Below are positions 1 to 10,877 of a stretch of DNA of 64,000 nt, one piece after another; the first letter of the stretch is position 1; each line of letters starts with the position of its first letter. The position numbers and the translations under genes are program-made. Source of the DNA: Brachycybe producta (lineage: Eukaryota; Arthropoda; Diplopoda; Playtdesmida; Andrognathidae); the NCBI GenBank assembly GCA_036925085.1, contig JAUPFP010000011.1, positions 1,758,797 to 1,822,796 on the forward strand. The letters run 5' to 3'. The notes below the pieces were generated by a model, which saw only the letters and a program-made list of their open reading frames with translations, was not told where the DNA came from and made no database searches.

Positions 1-59
1 ATTTTACCAGGAAATAATGATTGATGTAAATAAACTGTAATAATGCATAAAAAGTTGCT

Positions 60-680
60 AAGACTTATTTTTATACCATTGAATCGAACGAAGGACTTTA
101 ACATTGTGAAAAGTTTGAGTCAGAAGTTTTTGGCCAACTGGAGCAATCCTTTGATTGGTCAATTTGGGCCCAAAACCTTAAAACAGCCAATAGAAAATGT
201 GCCTTGGGAATCCGACTTTCTATATTTTCTTGGATTCTCAGGGTATGCCCAATTCTGACTACATTTCTTTTGTTATTTTATGTACGTTTTTTTTAAAGTG
301 TTGTGTGTTAAATCGAGTCATGAATTTTCTACTTTTATACGAAAATTAAACAGCGTATTAATTTCAAAACAGTGGTGATTTATTATTTATTTTCGCCCAA
401 ACGACGATCAGGTGCAAACTTGCAACTTTGAGTCAAAAGCAGTTCAACGCCATCTTCAAAAGTAATTTATCGAGCGAAAGTTCGACGAAATACAGCACTT
501 AAAAGATGCTCAAGACTGTAAGTCTTTAACCAGACTAATGAGGACGTAAATAGGGATTACATTGGCCAAGAATAAGTGACCTAGCCAATCACTTGAGATA
601 AGAGTGCGAACTCGTCTCCTATCTAAAATTAAGTAGATTCTATCTAGTAGAAAAGATTCCGTCACAATCGTACATACTAA
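60..680 (+). mobile_element. LTR-like repeat in SETD9 intron 3, copy A
   Basis: Duplicate of about 47250-47870, related to 15620-16310. It includes a TTTGGGCCCAAAA segment, a leader-like GTGGTGATTTATT and the terminus near GTCACA. Non-coding. Confidence 0.5.
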
Positions 681-1418
681 ATTTGCACGATAAAAAACGT
701 TTCTATACGAGTTTCGAATAAATGTGAGTTTTTCAAGATGGCTAACTAGCTGAATATCTCCCATGGTTTTGAGAAAATTTAACGCTTTCAAGCAAACTTT
801 TTTCAGGAGAAACATTACAAAAAAAAAATTCAAAGTGTTTTGGAAACTACAATAGTTGATTCTATTGTTAAAAGTATTTTCATGATGATCATTTAATTAT
901 TTATTTTTGAAAACAACTTGAATTTCTTTTCGTAATGTTGTTTCTTTGCATCCATCATATTTTTATGCATGAACAAAAACATCCCGAGAGTCACCTTATG
1001 GCGGTATAACGAACGCCTCTCGAACTATTATTCTGTCCTTGAGATGCAAAAAAAAAGAGAAACTTGAGAGTTCTTTAAAAACTAGAAGCATAACTCAATC
1101 ATCTTTGATATCTTTCAAAAGTAGCTTTTTATGTGATTTTAAAACACGGGGACATCTTTTAATTTTTGTATTTAAAAAGATTATTTTAAAAGATATAACA
1201 TAAAAATACGACTAAGTGATTGATTTGCCATTCTAGTTTCTAAAACACTTTCCAGTTTATTTTAATTTTGCTAACGAAAGACAGAATAATCGGAGTTCGA
1301 AAATCAGCTGCTTATAAACCATCTGAAAGAAACTTCTTTTTGGCAAAATTTTCAACATGATCAATAATTTTACAACTGTGAAATTGCACCGAATGACCAG
1401 CGACTTAATGAAATATAC

Positions 1419-2057
1419 TTATAAATAGACTTGGATATGTTCCGATCATTTCCATCGACGTAAATTCCGTCATAACACTTGAGAATGAATGGATTCGCAA
1501 TGGATTGGAAGAACAACGGTTCCGAAGAACGATATAACGTTCCGGGATAGAGTGCAACGACCGAACCGGCTTTCACTGTACCCCTGGACACCTTCACACC
1601 CAATCCAGCGGCACCATCCTTTAAACAACTCTGCGCTCGTTTGATGCAAAATCCTGTACGTGTGATGAACCAAATATTAAAATGACAACACCAACTTTAT
1701 CCTTTCTCGTTTCAGATTAACCTAGTTCTCGATACAAGATATCAGAATTACGATCGTGTATAGCACATTGAGCCTGGTGGCCACCACCGACCGACCAATG
1801 GTCACTCCTGTTCTTGTCAAACGCATCGAACAACGAGAGGAGAACTTTAACAACGTCTTCTTTGGCAGTTATGTCCTCAGGTTTGATGCATCGTACCGAT
1901 CTGAAAATAAGTTTTAGACCACAAAGAAAAGTTATTATAAATTTTATGTCGTGCAATAAAAAGTTTCCAAAGTATTCGTAAGCCTATACCTGTTATTAAA
2001 GTTCCATAAGATCCATGGAAGAAACCTGTACTTGTAACTTTTCCACCACTTCAACAT
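1419..2057 (-). CDS. SETD9: SETD9-like SET-domain protein, copy A, first three exons
   Basis: These are the first three coding exons of a SETD9-family gene: 1990-2057 (start ATG at 2057), 1722-1900 and 1419-1653. They match copy B exon for exon in length (68, 179 and 235 nt). The encoded start MLKWWKSYKYRFLPW matches the conserved N-terminus of SETD9. The third exon opens the SET domain with a GLGV...GTVKAG...YPGTLY segment. The final two exons are not in the window; from the copy offset they would sit about 0.7-1.15 kb left of base 1. SETD9 is a poorly characterised putative lysine methyltransferase family, so its substrate cannot be stated. No break is seen in the visible part. Confidence 0.85.
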
Positions 2058-2568
2058 TTATTTATTTACAAGTAGTAGTAGGCCAACCACTATTCTGTTG
2101 TCGTATACCAACACCTAAGTTGTCGTTCATTGGTTGCCCTGGATCTGGAAAACGTCACCTGGATTGCAATTTCATCCCTCCTTCAACTGAAAAAAACGCG
2201 GGTTTTTCAAATAAGTTTCTTAAAAAAAGTATTTGAGTAGTCCTACTCTGTTTCTCGGTGCAGTCCATATGTTACCGCCAATCAGAGATTCTGCAGATTT
2301 CCTAGGCAATCTGTAAAATCAGAGATTCTGCAGATTTTCTAGGCAATCTGCAAAACCACCATTTCGCCAGTAAACATGCAAAATTCAGGACGTTTTAGGT
2401 AATTCCTTGAACAAAAAGATTATCAGCATAATAACTAAACCCATTGTAATCTGTAAATTATAATCTTATTTAGAAGTAATGTGCAGAATGCTCATATTAA
2501 ACAGGTAATATGCAAAACCAACAAACAATCAGACAAAGTGAGAATCTGTATATATAAAAATGGATGTT

Positions 2569-2570
<2 letters not shown>
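2058..2570. other. Short gene-free stretch upstream of SETD9 copy A
   Basis: This holds the presumed 5' flank of SETD9. It includes two tandem copies of a 37-bp unit containing AGATTCTGCAGATTT (2281-2354). No promoter motif stands out. The same sequence is present in copy B at about 49240-49754. Confidence 0.6.
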
Positions 2571-2610
<40 letters not shown>

Positions 2611-5002
2611 ATCGCTAAACTCCAAAACCGTTTGACCGATCACCATGAAAATTACCACATATATGTGTTTTTTCATGGAGAAGGTTTTTATACTATCACC
2701 TTTGTTGTAGGTCGCCACCAGATGGCGCTGCAGTATATCAACTTCTATACCTATTAGGGCGAATGTACCTTTACGGCACATTGTTTTAGTTTCAAACATC
2801 CTTTTAGGGCAAATGGTTTTAGTTTCAAACCATCTTTTAGGGCAAATGTACCTTTAGGCCAAATAGTTTTAATTTCAAACAGCCTTTTATGGCAAATCGT
2901 TTTCGGGTAAATGTCCTTTTATGGCAAATAATTTTAGTTTCAAACATCCTTTTAGGCGAATAGTTTGTTTCAAACATCCTTTTGGGGCAAATGTCTCTTT
3001 AGAACAAATGGTTTTAATTTCAAACATCCTTTTAGGGCAAATGGATTTAGGCCAAATGTAGCACTAGGGCAAATGGTTTCAGTTTCAAAGACCTTTTAGG
3101 ACAAGTGTTTTTAGGGCAAATGTCCCTTTAGGGCAAATGTCCCTTTAGGGCAAATGTCCTTTTAGGGCAAATGTCCCTAGAGAACAAATGGTTTGCTTCA
3201 AATATATTTTTAGGGCAAATGGTTTTTGGTCAAATGTCCCTTAAATATTACAAATGCCTTTAGTTTCAAACATTCTTTTAGGGCAAATGGTTTAGGGCAA
3301 ATGTACCTTTAGGGCAAATGGTTTAGGGCAAATGTACCTTTAGGGCAAATGTACCTTTAGGGCAAATGGTTTAGGGCAAATGTACCTTTAGGGCAAATGG
3401 TTTTAGGGCAAATGTCCATTTAGAGTAAATGGTTTTAGTTTCAAACATCCTTTTAGGGCAAATGGTTTTAGGGCAAATGGTTTTAGTTTCAAACATTTTT
3501 AGGGCAAATCATTTTAGAACAAATTTCTCTTTAAGGCAAATGGTTTATTGCAAATGTACCTTTAGAGCAAATGGTTTTAGGGCAAATTTACCTTTAGATC
3601 AAATGGTTTTAGTTTCAAACATTCTTTTACGGCAAATGGTTTTAGTTTCAAACATTTTTTACGGCAAATGGTTTTAGTTTCAAACATTTTTACGGCAAAT
3701 GATTTTAGTTTCAAACATTCTTTTATGGCAAACGGTTTTAGTTTCAAACATTTTTTACAGGAAATGTACCATTAGGTCAAGTATTTTTAGAGCAAATGTA
3801 CTTTTAGGACAATCGGTTTAAGGGCAAGTGTTTTTAAGACCATCTTTTAGGGCAAATGTACCTTTAGGCCAAATAGTTTTAATTTCAAACAACCTTTTAT
3901 GGCAAATGGTTTTAGGGCAAATGTACCTTTATGGCAAACAGTTTTAGTTTCAAACATTCTTTTAGGGCAAATAGTTTGTTTCAAACATCCTTTTGGGGCA
4001 AATGTCTCTTTAGAACAAATGGTTTTAGTTTCAAACCATCTTTTATTGCAAATAGTTTTAATTTCAAACATCTTTTTAGGGCAAATAGTTTTAGGCGAAA
4101 TGTACCACTAGGGCAAATGGTTTCAGTTTCAAAAACCTTTTTAGGACAAGTGTTTTTAGGGCAAATGTCCCTTTAGGGCAAACATCCCTTGAGAACAAAT
4201 GGTTTGTTTCAAACATATTTTTAAGGCAAATGGTTTTTGGTCAAATGTCCCTTAAATATTACAAATGCTTTTAGTTTCAAACATTGTTTTAGGGCAAATG
4301 GTTTAGGGCAATTGGTTTTAAGGCAAATGTCTGTTTAGAGCAAATGGTTTTAGTTTCAAACATCCTTTTAGGGCAAATGGTTTTAGTTTCAAACATCCTT
4401 TTAGGGCAAATGGTTTTAGTTTCAAACATTTTTAGGGCAAGTCATTTTAGAACAAATTTCCCTTTAAGGCAAATGGTTTATTGCAAATGTACCTTTAGAG
4501 CAAATGGTTTTAGGGCAAATTTACCTTTAGATCAAATGGTTTTAGTTTCAAACATTCTTTTACGGCAAATGGTTTTAGTTTCAAACATTCTTTTAAGGCG
4601 AATGGTTTTAGTTTCAAGCATTCTTTTACAGGAAATGTACCTTTAGGTCAAGTATATTTTTAGAGCAAATGTACTTTTAGGACAATTGGTTTAAGGGCAA
4701 GTGTTTTTAAGACAAATGTCTCTAGGGCAAACAGTTTTAGGGCAAATGTCTTAATTGCAAATGGCTGTGGGGCAAGTGGATTTAGGGCAAGTGTCCATTT
4801 AGAGCAAATGTTTGTTTAGGGCAAATAGTTTCAAGGCTTTAGGACAAATGTCTATATACTGGATGTGACATGTTTTCATATCTGTTATCTAGGTATTCAT
4901 AAAAATAAAAGCTGTATGCATAATTCATATTCAAGCAAGAAGAACGGGGTGGCAGGGGTATCTTCATATTTCGCCCCGGGCAACGCCGGGTAACTCAGCT
5001 AG
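2571..5002 (+). mobile_element. Helitron-like non-autonomous element with internal minisatellite, copy A
   Basis: The module starts with a (TA)n tract (2571-2607) and a block of about 150 bp (2608-2760). A long minisatellite of 33-bp and 17-bp related units follows (about 2760-4840). The 3' end has the stem CCCGG / CCGGG (around 4975-4990) followed about 9 nt later by CTAG (4999-5002) and a T. A hairpin just before CTRR-T is the standard 3' end of Helitrons. The same (TA)n plus 150-bp block restarts directly after it at 5004, so two modules lie head to tail. No Rep/helicase coding is present. The 5' end is ambiguous inside the TA tract. Confidence 0.6.
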
Positions 5003-5005
5003 TAA

Positions 5006-5080
<75 letters not shown>

Positions 5081-6018
5081 ATCGCTAAACTCCAAAACTG
5101 TTTGACCGATCACCATGAAAATTACCACGTATATGTATTTTTTCATGGAGAAGGTTTTTATGCTATCCCCTTTGTTGTAGGTCGCCACAAGATGGCGCTG
5201 CAGTATATCAACTTCTATACCTATTAGGGCGAATGTACCTTTATGGCACATTGTTTTAGTTTCAAACATCCTTTTAGGGCAAATGGTTTTAGTTTCAAAC
5301 ATCCTTTTAGGGCAAATGGTTTTAGTTTCAAACCATCTTTTAGGGCAAATGTACCTTTAGGCCAAATAGTTTTAACTTCAAACAGCCTTTTTATGGCAAA
5401 TCGTTTTCGGGTAAATGTCCCTTTACTGCAAATGATTTTAGTTTCAAACATCCTTTTAGGCAAATAGTTTGTTTCAAACATCCTTTTGGGGCAAATGGAT
5501 TTAGGCCAAATGTAGCACTAGGGCAAATGGTTTCAGTTTCAAAGACCTTTTAAGACAAGTGTTTTTAGGGCAAATGTCCCTTTAGGGCAAATGTCCCTAG
5601 AGAACAAATGGTTTGTTTCAAATATATTTTTAGGGCAAATGGTTTTTGGTCAAATGTCCCTTAAATATTACAAATGCTTTTAGTTTCAAACATTCTTTTA
5701 GGGCAAATGGTTTAGGGCAAATGTACCTTTAGGGCAAATGGTTTTAGGGCAAATTTACTTTTAGAGCAAATGGTTTTAGGGCAAATTTACCTTTAGATCA
5801 AATGGTTTTAGTTTCAAACATTCTTTCACGGCAAATGGTTTTAGTTTCAAACATTTTTTACGGCAAATGGTTTTAGTTTCAAACATTCTTTTACGGCAAA
5901 CGGTTTTAGTTTCAAACATTCTTTTACAGGAAATGTACCATTAGGTCAAGTATTTTTAGAGCAAATGTACTTTTAGGACAAATAGTTTTAATTTCAAACA
6001 ACCTTTTATGGCAAATGG
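5003..6018 (+). repeat. Second Helitron-like module, truncated, copy A
   Basis: This repeats the first module: (TA)n (about 5003-5077), the roughly 150-bp conserved block (5078-5226) and a shorter minisatellite ending near 6018. No CTAG hairpin end is present, so it is 3'-truncated. It ends about 200 bp before the first recognisable galactokinase exon, where the missing 5' half of that gene would be expected. Confidence 0.6.
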
Positions 6019-6219
6019 CCTTTGTATAAGAATCCATAGTTATTCATTAAGAAGATATAAATAAACGAAATAATATTAAATTATTAATAATAAAAAACAG
6101 TGTGACACTAAGGTGACGCTCACAAGGTGATAGTGGTGATCCGGGTTGCAACAATCGCCGGTTTTGTTAGAGAACGGTTCTAATGAACGTCAATGGAGTT
6201 AAAACTAATTTTACCAAAG

Positions 6220-8293
6220 TTGCAAACATGCCGTGTGGAATCATGAATCAATTTGTAGCATGAAAACAACAGGAAATGCGCGTCTCATTGATTGCAATTC
6301 AATGAAATCCAAGTTGGTTCTGTTGAACGCTCCGAATATTGTAGTTGTTATAACCAACTCCAACGTGAGGCACCAACTAGCAGGAAGTGAGTACGTGACT
6401 CGAAGGCGACACTGCGAAGCAGCAGCTAAGATATTAAATAAAGATTGCTTGAGAAACGTTACGACTGAAGAAGTGGAAGATATGATTAATAAAAAAATGA
6501 ACCTTCTTGAAACGAAAACACAAATTTAGTATTGGTTTTTTTTGTCCGCAGAAAACAAGGATAAATTTTCCGATGAAGTTTATCGACAGACGTTACGTTA
6601 CGACGGACGGAACGTTGTTAGTGAAATAAAGAGAACTACTCGAGCTGCTGAAGCTCTTCTACAAGGGAATTATGCAAGTTTTGAAAAGCTTATGGTCGAA
6701 AGCCATAATTCACTTCTGTGATTCATTTCCACGTTTCTTGCAAATAATTTTATTGAAATGAATGTGTTTTATTAATTTTCGACTAATGTAGAATCTCAAT
6801 TATTCCGACTAGATAGGACCGGACCTGGTCCGAATTAAAGAAAGTAAGGGATAATCCTGAAAATCGCCTTTTTTACTTTAATTCTCTCCTTCACTGTCTG
6901 GAAGTTAAAAAGACAAAATAATAAACTAAAAAACCATGATAAAAGCCGTCCAAAATACACGGAAGTTCGGATCCGAATAATCGAGATTCTACTTTATTTT
7001 AAAGGTTTTTTAAAATAGTAAAAAAAATATCATACTACGTGGAAAACAGAAAAGTCGCAGAATTGACGTAAAAACAATTCTGAAAAACTGCTGCACAAGC
7101 CTAATGGCTTGCTTTGTTCCCCGGAATTTATACATATAATAAGGAACTTCTTACTATAAAGAGCAACAATGTTCATAGAAAAAAAATTATGTACACGAAG
7201 CCAAATTAACAAACGTAAAAAAATGAGAACCACTGGTAGGGAATTCTCACCTGATTCATATTCATACGATATATCCCTCATGTGAAGTGGTACTAAAACC
7301 CTTGGATGTACCACCTCAAAAGCGAACTTTGTATCCAGTTTAGACGGGAGCTCGCGAACAGCTCTAGAACTATTAGCGAGCTCCCGTGTAAACCGGGTTC
7401 TGTTTCTGTTCACGAACTGTGTGCGAGCTAGTCCGTACGCGGCTTAAACGTTACAGGAACTCACCAACGTAGAAAACCTGTAATTCTTAGGGAATTTGAA
7501 AATTATTTAAAAACTCGGTAAATTCATGGATTTTTCATAAAAAAAGGATAACCTAGAATACTCGTAGAAAATAAAATTCGTCAAATATTTTTTTCTTATT
7601 TTCACTGCTATGTGTGATATAATATTGTTTTTATGATATGTTAACGATTTTATTGCTTACTTCCCTTGACATAATTTATAAATAAACGATCGCTTTGCTT
7701 TTCATATACGTTTTAAAATATTTGTTCTTGTGTATAAGTTCTAAAATACTTTCAAAACACGTTTTAGAAGTACAGTATTTTCTTTCTGGCTGTGTTCGTT
7801 GACTAGAAAATGAAGTCACGTAATTCAAAAATTTAAACACGGTTCTGAGCTGTTTAATTCGACTGAATTTTATTATATTTTCACCATGAGGAAAAAAAAC
7901 CGCACTTTTAAATTTGGGGGTTGAAGGAAACACTGACATAACCTGAAGTCGTTTTTTTTCTTCACAATCTTCCTAGAGATGACTACGAAGTATCGTGTCC
8001 CGAGTTGGACAGTCTCGTAGCCTTGGTTCTCAAGGTGAAAGGTGTATATGGTACTAGAATGACCGGTGGCGGTTTCGGAGGTTGCACTGTTACATTGCTC
8101 GATAGAGAAGCCGTGGACGACACAATTGCAAACATAAAGGTTTTCAATAACTGCCGACCACGGTCACGTCGATTAATTCTAATCACTAATTTGTATTATT
8201 TTTTTATTTCCTATGTAGTTGAAATACATTGGAACTCCAACATTTTACGCTTGCACGGCAAGTAATGGGTCTCAAACTATTCCCCTTCAGTAA
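6220..8293 (+). pseudogene. Galactokinase, 5'-truncated, copy A
   Basis: Four 3' exons of a GALK1-type galactokinase (GHMP kinase; galactose to galactose-1-phosphate, Leloir pathway). They are approximately 6220-6528, 6552-6717, 7977-8139 and 8219-8293. Recognisable family blocks are [50 protein letters not shown] and [13 protein letters not shown] (GHMP motif 3), ending in [13 protein letters not shown] and a stop. The N-terminal half, with the substrate-binding and Gly-Ser-Ser ATP motifs, is missing; a minisatellite occupies that position. A one-base frameshift lies between the CGIMNQFVA block and the following MKTTGNA (about 6262-6268), and the first exon junction does not keep phase. I call it a pseudogene, though the last three exons are clean. 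Confidence 0.8.
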
Positions 8294-10877
8294 TCGTTAG
8301 CTTGCACATGCGATTTAACCACAACGTTCATTGAAAAAAAGTTAAAATTCAGATGCATTTTTAAAAAAAATCTTATCGACAACGTTAAAAAAAGTATTAC
8401 GATAAAATATTAGAAAAAACTACATTCCATTTTATACAGTATTTCACAGAATCAACGCCCCAAATTATTACCAAAGAATAGAGTAATGCAACTAAATCGT
8501 TTAAAATTAAACTTCAGAAACTTTAAATGTTACACATTTAAACCTTTAGTGGATTTATAAACACACATATATCAAAATGTAATGTAATAAAAAAGATCTA
8601 TACAAGTTTGTTAAGAGTTAAACAGTTGATGGAATTTGAAAATTGTTTTGAATTACAAATTTCTGAAGAAAACAATTTTTTTCAAACCTTGTTTTTAAAC
8701 ATATTATTATTTTAAGTCTATGTCAGTTTATTTAAAAACTAGTGGTGTAACCCGTCATAAATGACGAAAGCAAAATTCTAGTTTAATTTGGCAACTAAAA
8801 CTATTTAACTATTTTATTCAAATACTTCATTATAAATGACATTTTGTGTGAATTTGCATTGACCGCTTGCATTTTTTATTTGCACCTTACTATTGTTTGG
8901 GTTCTTGGATCGGGAGAGCGCAACATAAAGTTGACCATGAGAAAAAAAACCGGTTCATTTAAATTTAGATAAATTCCGACGTGCTTAAACGTTTTTGTCC
9001 TTGTTTTTACAGCGTTATACACAGATAGACAAAGTTTAATATATATAAAATATTTGTTAAGACTCAAATTATGAGTATAACGTTTATAGTTTCTGCGCTA
9101 TTATTCAACTTGAAACAACAGTCTGGGCCAAATATACTTTGATAATAAACACGCTCCTTGTTTCTGGGACATAATGTGTATATATTTGATGATTGGGATT
9201 TAGTGTATTAGTGTTTATGTTTTTTAGTTTTATGTTTTTAGTGTTTTAGTATTTATGTGCCGTTAATTTAATTTTATTCTCCTATGATGAAAACTAAGAA
9301 GTTGTTACTTTTAAATCAATGTTACTAAACAGTTTAATATATGATAAAACTTGAAAACTTACGATTGTCGGTCAGGTCCCTTAGGATAGGTCTCCGCCCC
9401 CGCCCCCGGACCCAAATATTTAATTGAATAATTGAATTGTTTAAGGCAAAAAAAATATTAGTTAACCTTCAAAATCTTTTTGGTCTCAAAATTACAAATC
9501 TAGCTCAAATCTTTTTCACAAAACTGGGTTAAGACAGCCAATTCAGGCTTATCAATCCTGGTTGTGGGAACTGACACATCTGTATAAGACGTAATTGTTC
9601 CAAGCTTAAATCCTGTAACATGTATTTTAGGCTTATCTTATTTTTTTTTCACCAAAATGCAATCTAGCTAGTTATCTGCTATCAAAAATTCCTAATTTTT
9701 ATAAAAAAAATAGGCAAGTTTTAAATAAAAAATGTTTGCATTATATATGTTTGTGTATAACATGTTTTTATAGTGTTCTTTTAACACGAAAAAATGTCCC
9801 TTCCATTTCATGTTAAACGGTTTCCGTTGTATTTTATCTATCGATCTTATGTATGTTAAAGTTGCTTACTAAATTCAAACATGCTGCAATTCCATTCTAC
9901 TGTGGATAATGTAAAATTATGATGTTTTATGAACAGTTTATTTTTGAAATCTCGTTATTCTTCATTTAAGGAGCAATACTAATTAGAAATTGAAAGTGTG
10001 TTAGAAACTAGAATGGTAACTGAATCACTTAAAACTTTTTACAGACTAAATTAAAAAATATATATATTGTCTGCTTAAAAGTTTGATCATTTTTAAATTA
10101 GTCATAAAAAGCTTATTTTAAAAAAATATTAACATGAAAATATCCAAACGGGATATTTGTTTCTAAAACACTTTCACGTTTCTCTTGATTTTTTCTTCTG
10201 AAAGACGGAATAACCAGAGTTCATGGGACGTTTACAACTTAAAACCATCTCCAGTACAATGGTGAAATAAGAACAATTTCCACCAAAATAGTGAATTCCA
10301 CTAGTTTACACTTTTCTGAAATCTTTCAAAATACAATTACATGACCACAACAACTTCTGATGCAATACCAAACATTTAATATGACATATTAATAATAATA
10401 AAAGTATGCAAAGAACTATTTGCATATGACACTATATGGTCATCTAAACATATCTAATTAGCACTAATTATTAAAAATTTCACAGCAACACAAGACAATT
10501 AAAATCAGATAATTCTAAAATGAAATTAAAATTATTCTTCATTTCAGAAATGCGAAAATAAAACAAACGTTTCATACCTTTTGGAGTAGTGATCAGTGAT
10601 CAGGAGAAAAAAGGTTCAAATTTTCTGTTAATTACGATATAAAAAGAATCACAATCAATAATAAATGGTAAGTTGTGACGTCGCTATTTAGAATGGCTAC
10701 AAACCATCAGATCTGTCTGGCAACCGGGAGGAACGGAATCAATTGTACAAGGTCTTTCGATCATTTGATTTGGAAAAATGAATGTAGTTTCAAGCATCTG
10801 ACTACTGGAACCATTTATAAAACTAAACAAAAACAATGTATAAATAAAAGCAAGAAAAGTTAAATCTGATAACGTAT
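8294..10877. other. Gene-free stretch between galactokinase and Dscam-A
   Basis: AT-rich, with no supported gene. It contains an inverted Helitron-like terminus near 8740-8766 (ACTAG, then the hairpin CGTCAT-AA-ATGACG) and a palindromic MITE at about 9919-10250. The part near 10878 should hold the Dscam-A 3' UTR. The short reading frame at 10675-10863 has no recognisable features. The duplicate lies at about 55502-58085. Confidence 0.6.
9919..10250. mobile_element. Palindromic MITE family member
   Basis: Imperfect terminal inverted repeats: left GATGTTTTATGAACAG..., right ...CTTAAAACCATC. Inner halves carry the shared blocks 'GAAACTAGAATGGTAACTGA' and 'GAAAGACGGAATAACCAGAG'. Other members or halves lie at about 990-1325, 19060-19325, 27770-27955, 28435-29068 and 40340-40490. 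No coding capacity. Confidence 0.55.

Noticed and set aside
2497-5481. Several frames rich in IYIYIY or MVLVSNILLGQ
   Set aside because: They are translations of (TA)n tracts and the 33-bp minisatellite, with no non-repetitive coding.
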